A program made the translations under genes and the position numbers. This document shows, in pieces, positions 46,801 to 55,056 of a DNA stretch of 64,000 bases (position 1 is its first letter; each line of letters opens with the position of its first letter). The notes under the pieces were generated by a model that saw nothing but the letters and a program-made list of their open reading frames with translations, searched no databases and was not told the DNA's origin. This DNA is from Actinernus sp. WN-2022. Its lineage: Eukaryota > Cnidaria > Anthozoa > Actiniaria > Actinernidae. The stretch is from contig JAOWCC010000936.1 in NCBI GenBank assembly GCA_030867875.1, positions 18,236,095 through 18,300,094 of the forward strand. The letters run 5' to 3'.

Positions 46801-48477
46801 CATAGAGGATTATAGGTTTCACTAATGTATCAAAAAGTGACATTGTAAGTTTGAGATTTGTTCTAAAAAACGTCCCATTTCTTTTCTGAGTTTATAAAGT
46901 GCTTTCAGAGCAGTCTTTTTTAACTCTTCTCTGGCTAAGGTGAAGTTACCGTAGGTAACCAAGATATTTATAAGTTCTTGCATTTTCTAATTCCTTATCT
47001 TTATAGTAAAAGCAGTAATTGTTCATTCTTTTGCTGTTATTGTTAAAAATAAGCACTTTGGTTTTCTCGAGGTTCACATCTATTTGAAATTCATTACAAA
47101 AGCTCTCTAGTTTGTTTAAGTAATTGTGTAAACCAACAGCACTTTTTGACATAATAACTAAGTCATCTGCATATAAAAGGCAACTTAGTGGTGCTCCACC
47201 AGCTGTGATATCATTATTATTTGCGTCATTTAACGTTTCAGGAAGGTCGTGTAAATAGAGATTAAACAGGGTGGGGGATAATATGCACCCTTGCTTGACA
47301 CCTGTATAACATCTAAAGGCGGGTGTTACCTTATTGTCTAGTTTAACTACTGAAGAGTCATGGGAATACATCGAATTAATAATGGAATAGAAGCGTCCGT
47401 TCACTCCGGTTTTCTTTAATTTGTCAAGTAATTTATCTCTTGGAATGCTATCGAATGCTTTTTTGAAATCAACAAAACACGTAAAGAGGAGATTACTTTT
47501 CTTTTTAGGTTTACTTTTTACATATTTGTCGATCATTGATTTTAGGATAAATATATTATCGGTCGTACTAAAACTTTTCCGAAATCCACCTTGTTCGCGT
47601 TTCAGAATTCCTTTCTCGTTAAAGTGCATATAAGCCCTAGCCAGTTATCTTTGATATCGCTTGTACACGAAGTGGATAGTCCAACGGTAGAATATTTCTT
47701 GATTTGGGTGTTGCGTCTACGAGATATAAAGGTTTATATTTCCAATATGCTAATGATGTGATGTCATCACCGACATTTGCTGAATTTCTTTGTGCTTGTG
47801 AATTAAGCTATTTTCAAATTTAGAATTTTTTATTCGTAAAATCACTTTGATAAGCTTCAAATATAACTTAGAATTTAAAAATAGGTAATTTGTCTCTACC
47901 AGCATGCTTTTGTATAATAAGTGATGTCAAGAAATATTCTACCGTTGGACTATCCACTTCATGTACAATCGATATCAAAGATAATTAACTGGCTAGGGCT
48001 TATATGCACTTTAAGGTAGTTGTATAATCTTCCGTTTAAAATTGATGTAAACAATTTACCGAGAGAAGACAGGAGCGTGATTCCTCTATAGTTATCAATA
48101 TTAGATTTGTCTCCTTTTTGTGTATAGGAACTATGAGTCCCAGTCACCAGCTTTTCGGGTATTTACCTGAGTTACGTATCGCATTGAATAACTTTTTCAG
48201 CGGTACTTTTTATTGTTCTTTTCCATATTTCAGTATCTCATTTAGTATATTGTCTTTTCCCGGAGCTTTTTTATATTTTAGCCTGTTGATTGCATTGATT
48301 ATCTCTTCCTCGCTTATTTCGTCGTCTAATGGGCCGGTAACATTTTCATCTTCCTCTGTATTCTCCGTTGTACCTGTTGGTTCTTGCTCATTCGTATCTC
48401 TCTTCTCGTTTTGCTCTTTAAAGTGATCAAAACATTTTTTTATTCCTATTGATTGGTTTGGCTATCAAGGTAGCCAA

Positions 48478-48519
<42 letters not shown>

Positions 48520-51500
48520 ACTCAACAAAGTTTTATACAGGGAGGCTCCGCCCCGAGGTCCAAACCCTTACCCTTTTATATACCATTTTTGACAGAAAAG
48601 GTATCCCTTTCATATACCTTTTACTAAACTTTTCACTTGAGCAACCCTTAAAATACTTGAATGATTCAGCCGTTAGGTGCGTCTGTTCGAGATATTTTGA
48701 AAGGCCCTTTTAAATACCCAAATGAGAGTTTTCCCTACTCTTTTCTATATACTTCAACTCGTGAAATCCCTACCCTTTTATATACCTCCAGCCTGAAAAG
48801 GTACCCCTTTCGGTGGAAGCAAAAACAATTTTGTATTGAGATGCCTCCTTTACAATGACTTAAGGGAAAACATAATCAATGTTGTGAATAGAAAATTAAA
48901 TTTACAGAAACCGAAATATCAAGACGAAAATGTAGTTTTTAATTTACTAATAGATCCGCCTTTAATATTACAAAAAGAAGTTTGTAAATATATACATGAC
49001 TGCTTCAAAAAACGCAAAAATAATAGTTAAAATAGTTAAAATAACAAATAACACATATACTCCTATACCTGTATCTTACCTTACGTTTGTTAGCTAGCTT
49101 TCTCAGCAGGTCCGAGACCTATATATTATGTACAATTTTGTATATGGTGCCAATAAACACATCTATCTATCTATCTATCTTATAGGAGAGTGAATATTTG
49201 TAAACAATTTATAAGACAAAATCAGAAAGGGGGACCGTTGAAATCTCTCCTTTCAGCTAATTACCATACGGTAAATCACGGCTATAACCTTAGGTCTGGT
49301 GATAAATCTGAACATTTAAATACTGTAAGAAGTTCAAGAATGGCAAATTTTGCTACTTATAAGTATATTTTGCAGAACATAGGACGTTTTATTGTACATA
49401 GGATGTTTAATTACATATATTGTGTAGGCTTGCATATATATTTAGTGTAAAGTTCCTGTAATTCAGTTACTCTGCCAAGCGATTTTAATGAACATATCAG
49501 CACATGTGACATGAATATGTAATGACGTTTGAGAATGTCATTTCATTCCCCTTGTGAATGAAACTTCTGATATAGGCAAACTATTTGGCCAAAATCACTG
49601 ATATAAGCTTCAAATATAACATGGATGTTCATAGAAGGGCATTTATCTCAACCAGCAAGTTTTTGTATAATAAATGATTGACTTCACGTCATTAGCATAC
49701 TTGTAATATAAACCTTTAAAACTCATAGACGCGACATTCAAATCCTACTATCCATCTATTTAATTGACGTAGAATCGATCTTAATGAAAAAGTGCATACA
49801 AGCAACTTACATAAGCACAAGCAATATTCACGAATAAATAGTCCAGTTTCGTATTCGAAAATTACTGCTGAATGCAATGAATACAGACGCATGTAGCCAG
49901 GGTTAGCCTCATTCTGAAGTTAAACATTCATAAATACCAGCGAGAAAGTGCAAAACGCGAAACTTTAACAATACGCAGAGTTGTGAATAGCCCACCTTCT
50001 CGCTGGTATTTATGAATGTTTAAAAAAACATTCTGAATTTCTAACGAGACCTGAAACAACCATGGGGGCTGATCAAAGCCAGGTCCCGGCTAATCCACAG
50101 ATCGAATTGGAATTTAGCGTTTAACTTCAGAATGGAATTTAATGTTTAACTTCAGAATGAGGCTAACCCTGCGTACATGCGTCTGTATTCATTGCATTCA
50201 GCGGTAATTTTCGAATACGAAACTGGACTATTCCAATTCGATCTGTGAATTAGCCGAGTCCTGACTTTGTTCAGCCCCTATGGTTGTTTCAGGTCCCGTT
50301 AGAAATTCATAGTAGAGTGGTTTTATTAATTCGTGAAACAAAAATTAATAGTCAGTATCTTAGTGTAGTGCAGATAATACAAGTCTTGATTAAAAATGAA
50401 TTAATCATGGTACTGAACCACAAGCATTATTCTCATATCACTTACTTGTTGTTTAGAGCAATATCAGGAACCCACACCTCGCTAGGGTTAAAGTGTATTC
50501 TTTCCATTCCTCCGTAATCGTTTTTGTTCCAAGTCAAAAAAGAGTTATTCCAAACCTACACAAAGTGAAATGTCCTGTGTCAGATGCTAAATGTCATTTT
50601 TTCCTGCTTTAATTTATTTAACTAATTTACGATAGTTTACTGTGGTATGTAGAAGTTATTACATAGTCAACAAAATATCTGGTTTCTGATTGGTCAATGA
50701 CGAGTGCATCTAAAGGTTGAGTGCACAGTTGCATGCTCTCAGCAATGTTTGCTCAGTATATTTTAAACAAAAATCGCTCGTGTTATACTTGATTTATAGA
50801 GGGTTTTCACGTGACGTGAAAACCTCTAACAATAGATTCCTCGTTAGCTTCTTTTGTTCTGTACACCAACATGTCCGCCATGCCCTTTGTCATTTGAATC
50901 TTGGGGATTGAGTGCAAACCGATCTATAGGCACTGAGTGCTATTTCCAAAGTCTCGTGCAATAGATCCCAAATTTGAGAGTTATATCTGAATAGGAGCAA
51001 AGTTATAGGCCCGCAAACTCGGAAAAGTTTACAGACTTTTGAATGGAAATTTTGACTGGGGTGGGGGGGGGGGAGTCAAAATTTCCATACATACGTCCGT
51101 AAAATGTTCCGAAATTTTCCGAGTTTGCGGGCCTGTATCTTTGTTCCTATTCAAGATAGAACTCTCAAATTTGGGATTTTGAGAAATAGGGGGGTTTCAT
51201 TTTTTTGGCTGAATTGTAAGGCTTTTCCAAAAATATTAATGAAAAGGGGGATCCTGATTTGTTTCAAAGCTTCACATTTTGTTTTCCTCATTATGAAGCA
51301 TTTCAACTTGAATTCCATTCCACGTACAGTGAACAAGGTTTTCATTAACATTTATTGACCTTTCACAATAATGGCTGTCCTAAATAATAAATTGGCATAT
51401 TTCCAGAAACTTTGCTTAAAATGAATATCACCATCTATAAGTATATAAGAATAGTGATACGTTTGATAGTGTGGACTTTAATTGCTACCGCAAAGATATC

Positions 51501-52945
51501 ATAATTTTTTTTAAACACTAGAAAAACATGGAAACGAGGCTATTCAGTAACATTCAGCTCTGTGATGTACTTATGCACTATATAAAATTTAAAACATTTC
51601 TAAAATTTTGAAGAAAGGCGCTAAAACAGCTTCGGAGCGATAGTTGACGCCACGGACATGCGCACAGTACACAACAACTTAACATCATTTTACACTATCA
51701 CAACCAAACTCCGCATTATTACTAATTTAAAGTGCAACTAACCCCTTTTGCAATTTTTATACATATGAATCTTTGAAAGGTTTTGAGTACTTCTGCGAAG
51801 AAACTTTTGGCTTACAGAGAATACTCTATGTTCTAGGCTTGTTTGAAATGGTGAAAATTTGACCTTTCCTGACCCATGACCGCGCAAGAAAAATCCTGGG
51901 TCGATTCTTGATCTTACGTCACCTCATTAAAGCATTATTCTCCATGGCGCCTTTCCATCACAACAACATCGATATATAGAGAATATACACAGTCTGTGAG
52001 TTGTTAGTAAAGAAACAGTTATTTTAGACAAAATGCTAAATATTTATTCAAATTATTGCAAAGTCGAATGAGTTGGATGACGTAAGATCAAGAATCGACC
52101 CAGGCTTTTCCTTACGCGGTCATGGGTCAGGAAAGGTCACATTTTCACCATTTCAAACAAGCCTAGAACATAGAGTATTCTCTGTAAGCCAAAAATGTCT
52201 TCGCAGAAGTACTCAAAACCTTTCAAAGATTCATATGTATAAAAATTGCAAAAGGGGTTAGTTGCACTTTAATCCTTACTATAACAACCCATGTATCCAC
52301 AGTCACTTGCTGTTCTTTGTTATCCTAAAAAGAGAAAGAAAAAATACGAAACAGTAAAAAACGGAACTTTGCTCAACGTTATTGATCCACAGCCGCCTGA
52401 CTTAACCCCCTTAGTTACTGTTGCTATCGCCTAAAAGCCTTTAACTTTACCCCACCCTGGGTGCCACAGTTGAGCACAGAAACTCTAGCAACCTAGCAAC
52501 CAGGGTGCTTCTACCCGGAAAATTTGAAACAAACATGCCCCAAAAGGCTAAGTTCGGCGATAGTCTTCTTAACATTCTGAACGATTTATCGATTTCCTAT
52601 CTTTCACTTAATTTCTTAAATCTTTGCGAAGAAATCTTTTAACCCTTTCTTTAGAGCTTGTAAGACAATATGGCGGCCGTATTTTTCCGGGGAAACATAT
52701 GATTGGTCTGAACTATTTTGTTTTGACAGGTGTGGAACTATTGACTCGCGAAGTACCAGTAGAGTAAGCTATATTTCATTTTGTACACCTACCACTTTTA
52801 TCAGCCGGTTCATTTTTAGTCCAAATTGCACAGCGACCATTGGCATTTGATGGGCGCACCACCTTGTCATAATCACTGAGGAGCGCCTTCCGTACAGCGT
52901 GTTCTTGTGAGGCATTGGACCCGCGGCGACCATCCGCTACACCAG
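40136..52945 (-). CDS. Nicotinic acetylcholine receptor-like Cys-loop channel subunit (five exons)
   Basis: Coding exons, in order: 52945-52793, 52324-52280, 50555-50446, 43532-43297, 40842-40136. Splice borders are GT/AG and phases match (0, 0, 2, 1 at the four junctions). The product is about 415 residues without its signal peptide: extracellular ligand-binding domain, Cys-loop of 13 residues, vicinal Cys pair, four membrane helices and a short cytoplasmic loop of about 90 residues. The family forms pentameric cation channels in the plasma membrane. The first exon (signal peptide) was not found and should lie to the right of 52945. Exon 2 carries a frameshift. Intact AATAAA overlaps the stop at 40136. 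The membrane part is intact, so either the gene is recently damaged or the frameshift is an assembly error. Confidence 0.93.
41391..41507. repeat. 16 bp tandem repeat in the receptor intron
   Basis: About seven copies of GTGCGTGACAAGTGAA, the outer ones degenerate. A single copy recurs at 44685-44701, followed by the same CATATATC. Confidence 0.85.
41790..42090 (-). mobile_element. tRNA-derived SINE, family B
   Basis: The minus strand starts TTGGCGCAGTGGTAAAACAC (A box) and GGGTTCCATTCCCGG (B box) at 42080-42025, then a body with TCCGGGTTCTCTGGTTTTC-type sequence and a tail with AACAGTTAATGTAGAGAG that is also found at 44165-44185. Lies in the receptor intron. Confidence 0.85.
43297..43532 (-). 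CDS. nAChR-like exon 5 with the Cys-loop
   Basis: Acceptor CTTCACAG|CGCC, donor GCTG|GTAAGT; 236 bp, phases 2 in and 1 out. Encodes ADDSTPFAGG, SVDYTGRNVWSGPASFKC, then CEMELNAWPFDEQKC, a perfect 13-residue Cys-loop with the FPFD-like WPFDEQ core. Loop B reads FASYSYG where relatives have a Trp (SWTYD). Confidence 0.95.
43593..44063. mobile_element. TTAA MITE, AGTGYATA family, copy 2
   Basis: 471 bp, arms of about 100 bp: AGTGTATATAAGGTC, ATTAATATCGATTCTACATC, AGTTGAATAGTAGAATATTT pair with the right end. TTAA follows at 44064-44067; the left copy reads TTGAA. Its left end is 61 bp from the acceptor of the Cys-loop exon. Confidence 0.8.
44145..44262 (+). mobile_element. SINE family B tail fragment
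   Basis: AAACAGTTAATGTAG and GAGGAGTAAAAGCAG through the CTGTAAG block match the 3' part of the SINE at 41790-42090 in inverse orientation. No tRNA head. Confidence 0.7.
44266..44555. mobile_element. MITE, about 290 bp, in the receptor intron
   Basis: Ends of about 75 bp pair: TTGCTGTGTTTG, CACTAGATGTCA, GATATTCCTGTGCATAAA with the reverse complements at 44480-44555. CCAAGATGGCGGCGC lies at 44452-44466. Confidence 0.75.
45475..45615. repeat. Palindrome cluster with octamer-like ATGCAAAT motifs
   Basis: CTAATTTGCATATTT and AAATATGCAAATTAG form an inverted pair about 45475-45540; ATATGCAAATTT recurs near 45598. Three exact ATGCAAAT/ATTTGCAT octamers and one near match fall in 140 bp. The octamer is the POU-factor site; a function here is inference. 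Confidence 0.5.
45670..45774 (+). mobile_element. LINE RT remnant
   Basis: Plus strand reads PVWAHIPAYLCDSIETVQKR and AMRIVY, the thumb motif of CR1-like LINEs. Ends where the next LINE's 3' microsatellite begins. Confidence 0.65.
45775..48440 (-). mobile_element. LINE with RT and C-terminal Cys finger in the receptor intron, split by a MITE
   Basis: Minus strand: acidic linker ending EEIINAINRLKYKKAPGKDN near 48260; RT start 48147-48015 with KKGDKSNIDNYRGITLLSSL; after the MITE 47623-48010 a long open frame 47618-46946 with FVDFKKAFDSIPRDKL, GVKQGCILSPTLFNLYLHDL and SCLLYADDLVIMSKSA, the catalytic YADD; then the C-terminal frames 46713-46444 and 46559-46080 with ICLKCQKDIVDEMHFLIK. The 3' end is a CATA microsatellite (45775-45790). 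The RT is unusually well preserved for this window. Confidence 0.9.
47623..48010. mobile_element. TTAA MITE, AGTGYATA family, copy 3, in a LINE RT gene
   Basis: 388 bp with arms of about 110 bp beginning AGTGCATATAAGCCCTAGCC. TTAA flanks at 47619-47622 and 48011-48014. Removing it with one TTAA restores the LINE codons across the junction (LYNYL then NEKGIL) in frame, which fixes the borders to the base. Confidence 0.92.
48487..48518. repeat. Run of about 32 G
   Basis: A homopolymer directly preceding TACTCAACAAAG. It starts a repeat that runs to about 48820. The true length is uncertain, because sequencing is poor in such runs. Confidence 0.8.
48519..48820. repeat. Degenerate repeat with ACCCTTTTATATACC phrases
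   Basis: The phrases CCCTTTTATATACC (48580, 48770), CCCTTTCATATACC (48603) and CCCTTTTAAATACC (48704) recur irregularly, with GGAGGCTCCGCCCCGAGG near the G-run. No coding content. Confidence 0.55.
48828..49182 (+). mobile_element. LINE 3' end fragment
   Basis: Encodes LLYNDLRENIINVVNRKLNL and KEVCKYIHDCFKKRKNN, the tail after a CPLY-type finger, like the LINE at 45775-48440. Ends with AATAAACAC and an ATCT microsatellite (49160-49180). Confidence 0.7.
49183..49450 (+). mobile_element. Possible LINE C-terminal remnant
   Basis: HGYNLRSGDKSEHLNTVRSS resembles the NLRS-type C-terminus of CR1-like LINEs, as at 36000-36030. No other support. Confidence 0.4.
49535..49787. mobile_element. TTAA MITE, AGTGYATA family, copy 4, 5' truncated
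   Basis: Interior matches 37780-37868 (CCTTGTGAATGAAAC, AATCACTGATATAAGC); right end has CATAGACGCGACATTCAAAT and TAGAATCGATCTTAATG. The left end is missing. Confidence 0.6.
49838..50315. repeat. Two interleaved inverted repeats
   Basis: Pair X: 49845-49935 (AGTCCAGTTTCGTATTCGAA, GAATACAGACGCATGTA) with 50145-50235. Pair Y: 50037-50115 (TTCTAACGAGACCTGAAACA, ACCATGGGGGCTGATCAAAG, ATTCGAT) with 50235-50312. The order is X, Y, X', Y'. A third small pair, ACCAGCGAGAAAGTG and CTTCTCGCTGGT, sits inside. Lies 130 bp downstream of exon 4's donor in the receptor intron. Confidence 0.7.
50446..50555 (-). CDS. nAChR-like exon 4, 110 bp
   Basis: Acceptor GTGTAG|GTT, donor CAA|GTAAGT. Encodes VWNNSFLTWNKNDYGGMERI and HFNPSEVWVPDIALNN, the W-x-P-D motif included. 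110 bp is the conserved size of exon 4. The loop A tyrosine of the usual LYN is replaced: IALNN. Confidence 0.95.
50803..50826. repeat. Perfect short palindrome
   Basis: GGTTTTCACGT meets ACGTGAAAACC around a central G-containing core. A comparable palindrome (GGTTTTCATGTT with its complement) is at 45624-45649. Confidence 0.7.
50969..51178. repeat. Foldback element with a G-run in the loop
   Basis: CAAATTTGAGAGTTATATCT and GGCCCGCAAACTCGGAAAA at the left pair with the right arm 51105-51178. The inner arms ATGGAAATTTTGACT and AGTCAAAATTTCCAT flank a run of 12 G (51063-51074). Confidence 0.8.
51731..52268. mobile_element. TTAA element with about 190 bp inverted ends, next to exon 3
   Basis: 538 bp. 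Arms 51731-51920 and 52079-52268 are about 95 percent identical as inverted copies (AGTGCAACTAACCCCTTTTG, CTTCTGCGAAGAAAC-type, CCATGACCGCG). TTAA lies at 51727-51730 and 52269-52272. The right border is seven bases from the splice donor of receptor exon 3. No ORF. Confidence 0.88.
52280..52324 (-). CDS. nAChR-like exon 3, 45 bp
   Basis: Acceptor CTTTTTAG|GAT, donor ATA|GTAAGG. Encodes DNKEQQVTVDTWVVI, matching the D-E-K-N-Q...W strand of the ligand-binding domain. 45 bp is the conserved size of this exon in animal nAChR genes. A TTAA MITE sits a few bases inside the downstream intron. Confidence 0.93.
52793..52945 (-). CDS. nAChR-like exon 2, with internal frameshift
   Basis: Acceptor ATCAG|CT, donor GTG|GTAGGT. 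The first frame reads GSNASQEHAVRKALLSDYDK and VVRPSN, the N-terminal helix and loop of the family; the remainder reads only in the next frame, AVQFGLKMNRLIKV, equal to the family's first beta strands. The stretch between RP and FGL is 25 nt, where relatives usually have 33, so an 8 nt deletion is the simplest explanation. NAS is a possible N-glycosylation site. Confidence 0.85.
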
Positions 52946-52967
52946 CTGATAACAAAATACCTTGTTA

Positions 52968-54165
52968 AAGAGGCTGAGTCATGGTGTTGCGCATGTAGAA
53001 ACAATGTTTGATTGGTGGCTGTTAATTGGCTACAAACAGTTAAAGGGGCTATGTCGTAGTGTTGTACATGTATGGAGTCAATGTTCAATTGGTGGCTGTT
53101 AATTGGCTACAAACAGTTAAAGGGAATGTGTCATGGTGTTCCACATGTGTGGAGTCAATGTTCAATTGGTGGCTGTTAATTGGCTACAAACAGTTAAAGG
53201 GACTGTGTCATGGTGTTGTGTATGTATGGAGTCAATGTTTGATTGGTGGCTGTTAATTGGCTACAAACAGTTAAAGGGACTGTGTCATGGTGTTGTGTAT
53301 GTATGGAGTCAATGTTTGATTGGTGGCTGTTAATTGGCTACAAACAGTTAAAGGGACTGTGTCATGGTGTTGTGCATGTATGGAGTCAATGTTTGATTGG
53401 TGGCTGTTAATTGGCTACAAACAGTTAAAGGGACTGTGTCATGGTGTTGTGCATGTATGGAGTCAATGTTTGATTGGTGGCTGTTAATTGGCTACAAACA
53501 GTTAAAGGGACTGTGTCATGGTGTTGTGCATGTATGGAGTCAATGTTTGATTGGTGGCTGTTAATTGGCTACAAACAGTTAAAGGGACTGTGTCATGGTG
53601 TTGTGCATGTATGGAGTCAATGTTTGATTGGTGGCTGTTAATTGGCTACAAACAGTTAAAGGGACTGTGTCATGGTGTTGTGCATGTATGGAGTCAATGT
53701 TTGATTGGTGGCTGTTAATTGGCTACAAACAGTTAAAGGGACTGTGTCATGGTGTTGTGCATGTATGGAGTCAATGTTTGATTGGTGGCTGTTAATTGGC
53801 TACAAACAGTTAAAGGGACTGTGTCATGGTGTTGTGCATGTATGGAGTCAATGTTTGATTGGTGGCTGTTAATTGGCTACAAACAGTTAAAGGGACTGTG
53901 TCATGGTGTTGTGTATGTATGGAGTCAATGTTTGATTGGTGGCTGTTAATTGGCTACAAACAGTTAAAGGGACTGTGTCATGGTGTTGTGTATGTATGGA
54001 GTCAATGTTTGATTGGTGGCTGTTAATTGGCTACAAACAGTTAAAGGGGCTATGTCGTAGTGTTGTACATGTATGGAGTCAATGTTCGATTGGTGGCTGT
54101 TAATTGGCTACAAAGGTTAAGGGGATATATCATGGTGTTGTACATGTATGGAGTCAAATGAACGT
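52968..54165. repeat. 77 bp satellite, about 16 copies
   Basis: The unit contains TGGAGTCAATGTTTGATTGG, TGGCTGTTAATTGGCTACAA and ACAGTTAAAGGGACTGTGTC. Copies start every 77 bp from 53059 to 54060, with small indels in the first and last. Central units are almost identical; edge units diverge. Begins 23 bp from the acceptor of receptor exon 2, so it fills the start of the upstream intron or promoter region. Confidence 0.95.
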
Positions 54166-54267
54166 CCGACTGGTGACTGTCAATGGTCCTTCTGCAGGAA
54201 TGAAGTCACGTGGTTCTACTGGGTGATTCAAATATATCTGACTTCATATATTTAAAGCCACTTCTAT

Positions 54268-54390
54268 TGTCGATCTTTCTAAAAGAGCGTTTTAAAGTTT
54301 GTTTGCCATCCAGTAAGCCTTCCCCATGAGATCACGAGCTCAATTCATTTGTTAGTGAAAGATATATCAGCAGGTGACTGTTTCATGCAA
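54268..54390. repeat. Dispersed repeat R4, copy b
   Basis: Homologous to 37170-37290 (TTGTCGATCTTTCTAAAA, CCATCCAGTAAGCC). Confidence 0.6.
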
Positions 54391-54474
54391 AAGGGGGTCT
54401 ATTAGCCTGCGGGCTACCTATACCGTACGACAAAATAAGATGGCGGTTTCCTATATTCAATAGGCGGTTTTCAG

Positions 54475-54634
54475 TATTACGTCAGTTGAATACAACTACC
54501 AGAATCCTTTGTGCTGATTCTTTTGTTCTTCTAATTTTGACTATTGTCTTGGTATTCTCAGGAGTTAAAACGTCTGAATAAGAAAAGGATTTCGAAAAAG
54601 ATTCTGGTAGTTGTATTCAACTGACGTAATAGTA
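54475..54634. mobile_element. MITE, 160 bp
   Basis: ATTACGTCAGTTGAATACAA and CTACCAGAATC at the left pair exactly with GATTCTGGTAG and TTGTATTCAACTGACGTAAT at the right. Confidence 0.8.
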
Positions 54635-54655
54635 CAAACCGGGAATATTACAGTT

Positions 54656-54846
54656 TAGTATATACCACACCAGTGAATATAACTTTTCGCGCACTCTGAT
54701 TGGCTACTCAAACAGTGAATATGATTTCATATTCACCTCCGAGCAAAACAGCGATCATCTCGAGCGAGTTTTTGTCCATTTGACAGAAAATAAAATAACT
54801 ATTTGGTGCTGGCTATTCACCTGGAGTGTGGTATATACTAAAACCT
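54656..54846. mobile_element. MITE, about 190 bp
   Basis: TTTAGTATATACCACACCAG and TGAATA at the left pair with TATTCACCTGG and TGTGGTATATACTAAA at the right. Interior AT-rich; no ORF. Confidence 0.8.
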
Positions 54847-55056
54847 CGCCGAAGCGGCTCGGTAAATATCCACCACAATTCACCTCCACTTCGGTGAATA
54901 ATTGTTAACTGAGTATTGGCAACAGCACTTGTACAGGCTTGTTTTTAAGATGTGCTAAGACTGAGGTGGCTACCAATGCGAAAGGCGGGACTGGCATCTC
55001 CTAAATCCTTGCAACAAAGCATTCTATGATCCAATGTGGCCCCGTTTATATATAAC

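Noticed and set aside
53059..53333. Open frames of 65-66 residues with repeated LVAVNWLQTVKG phrases
   Set aside because: They are by-products of the 77 bp satellite; 77 is not a multiple of three, so all frames show shifted versions.
52968..54165. A CRISPR array
   Set aside because: No unique spacers between repeats; the whole 77 bp unit is repeated, and the genome is animal.
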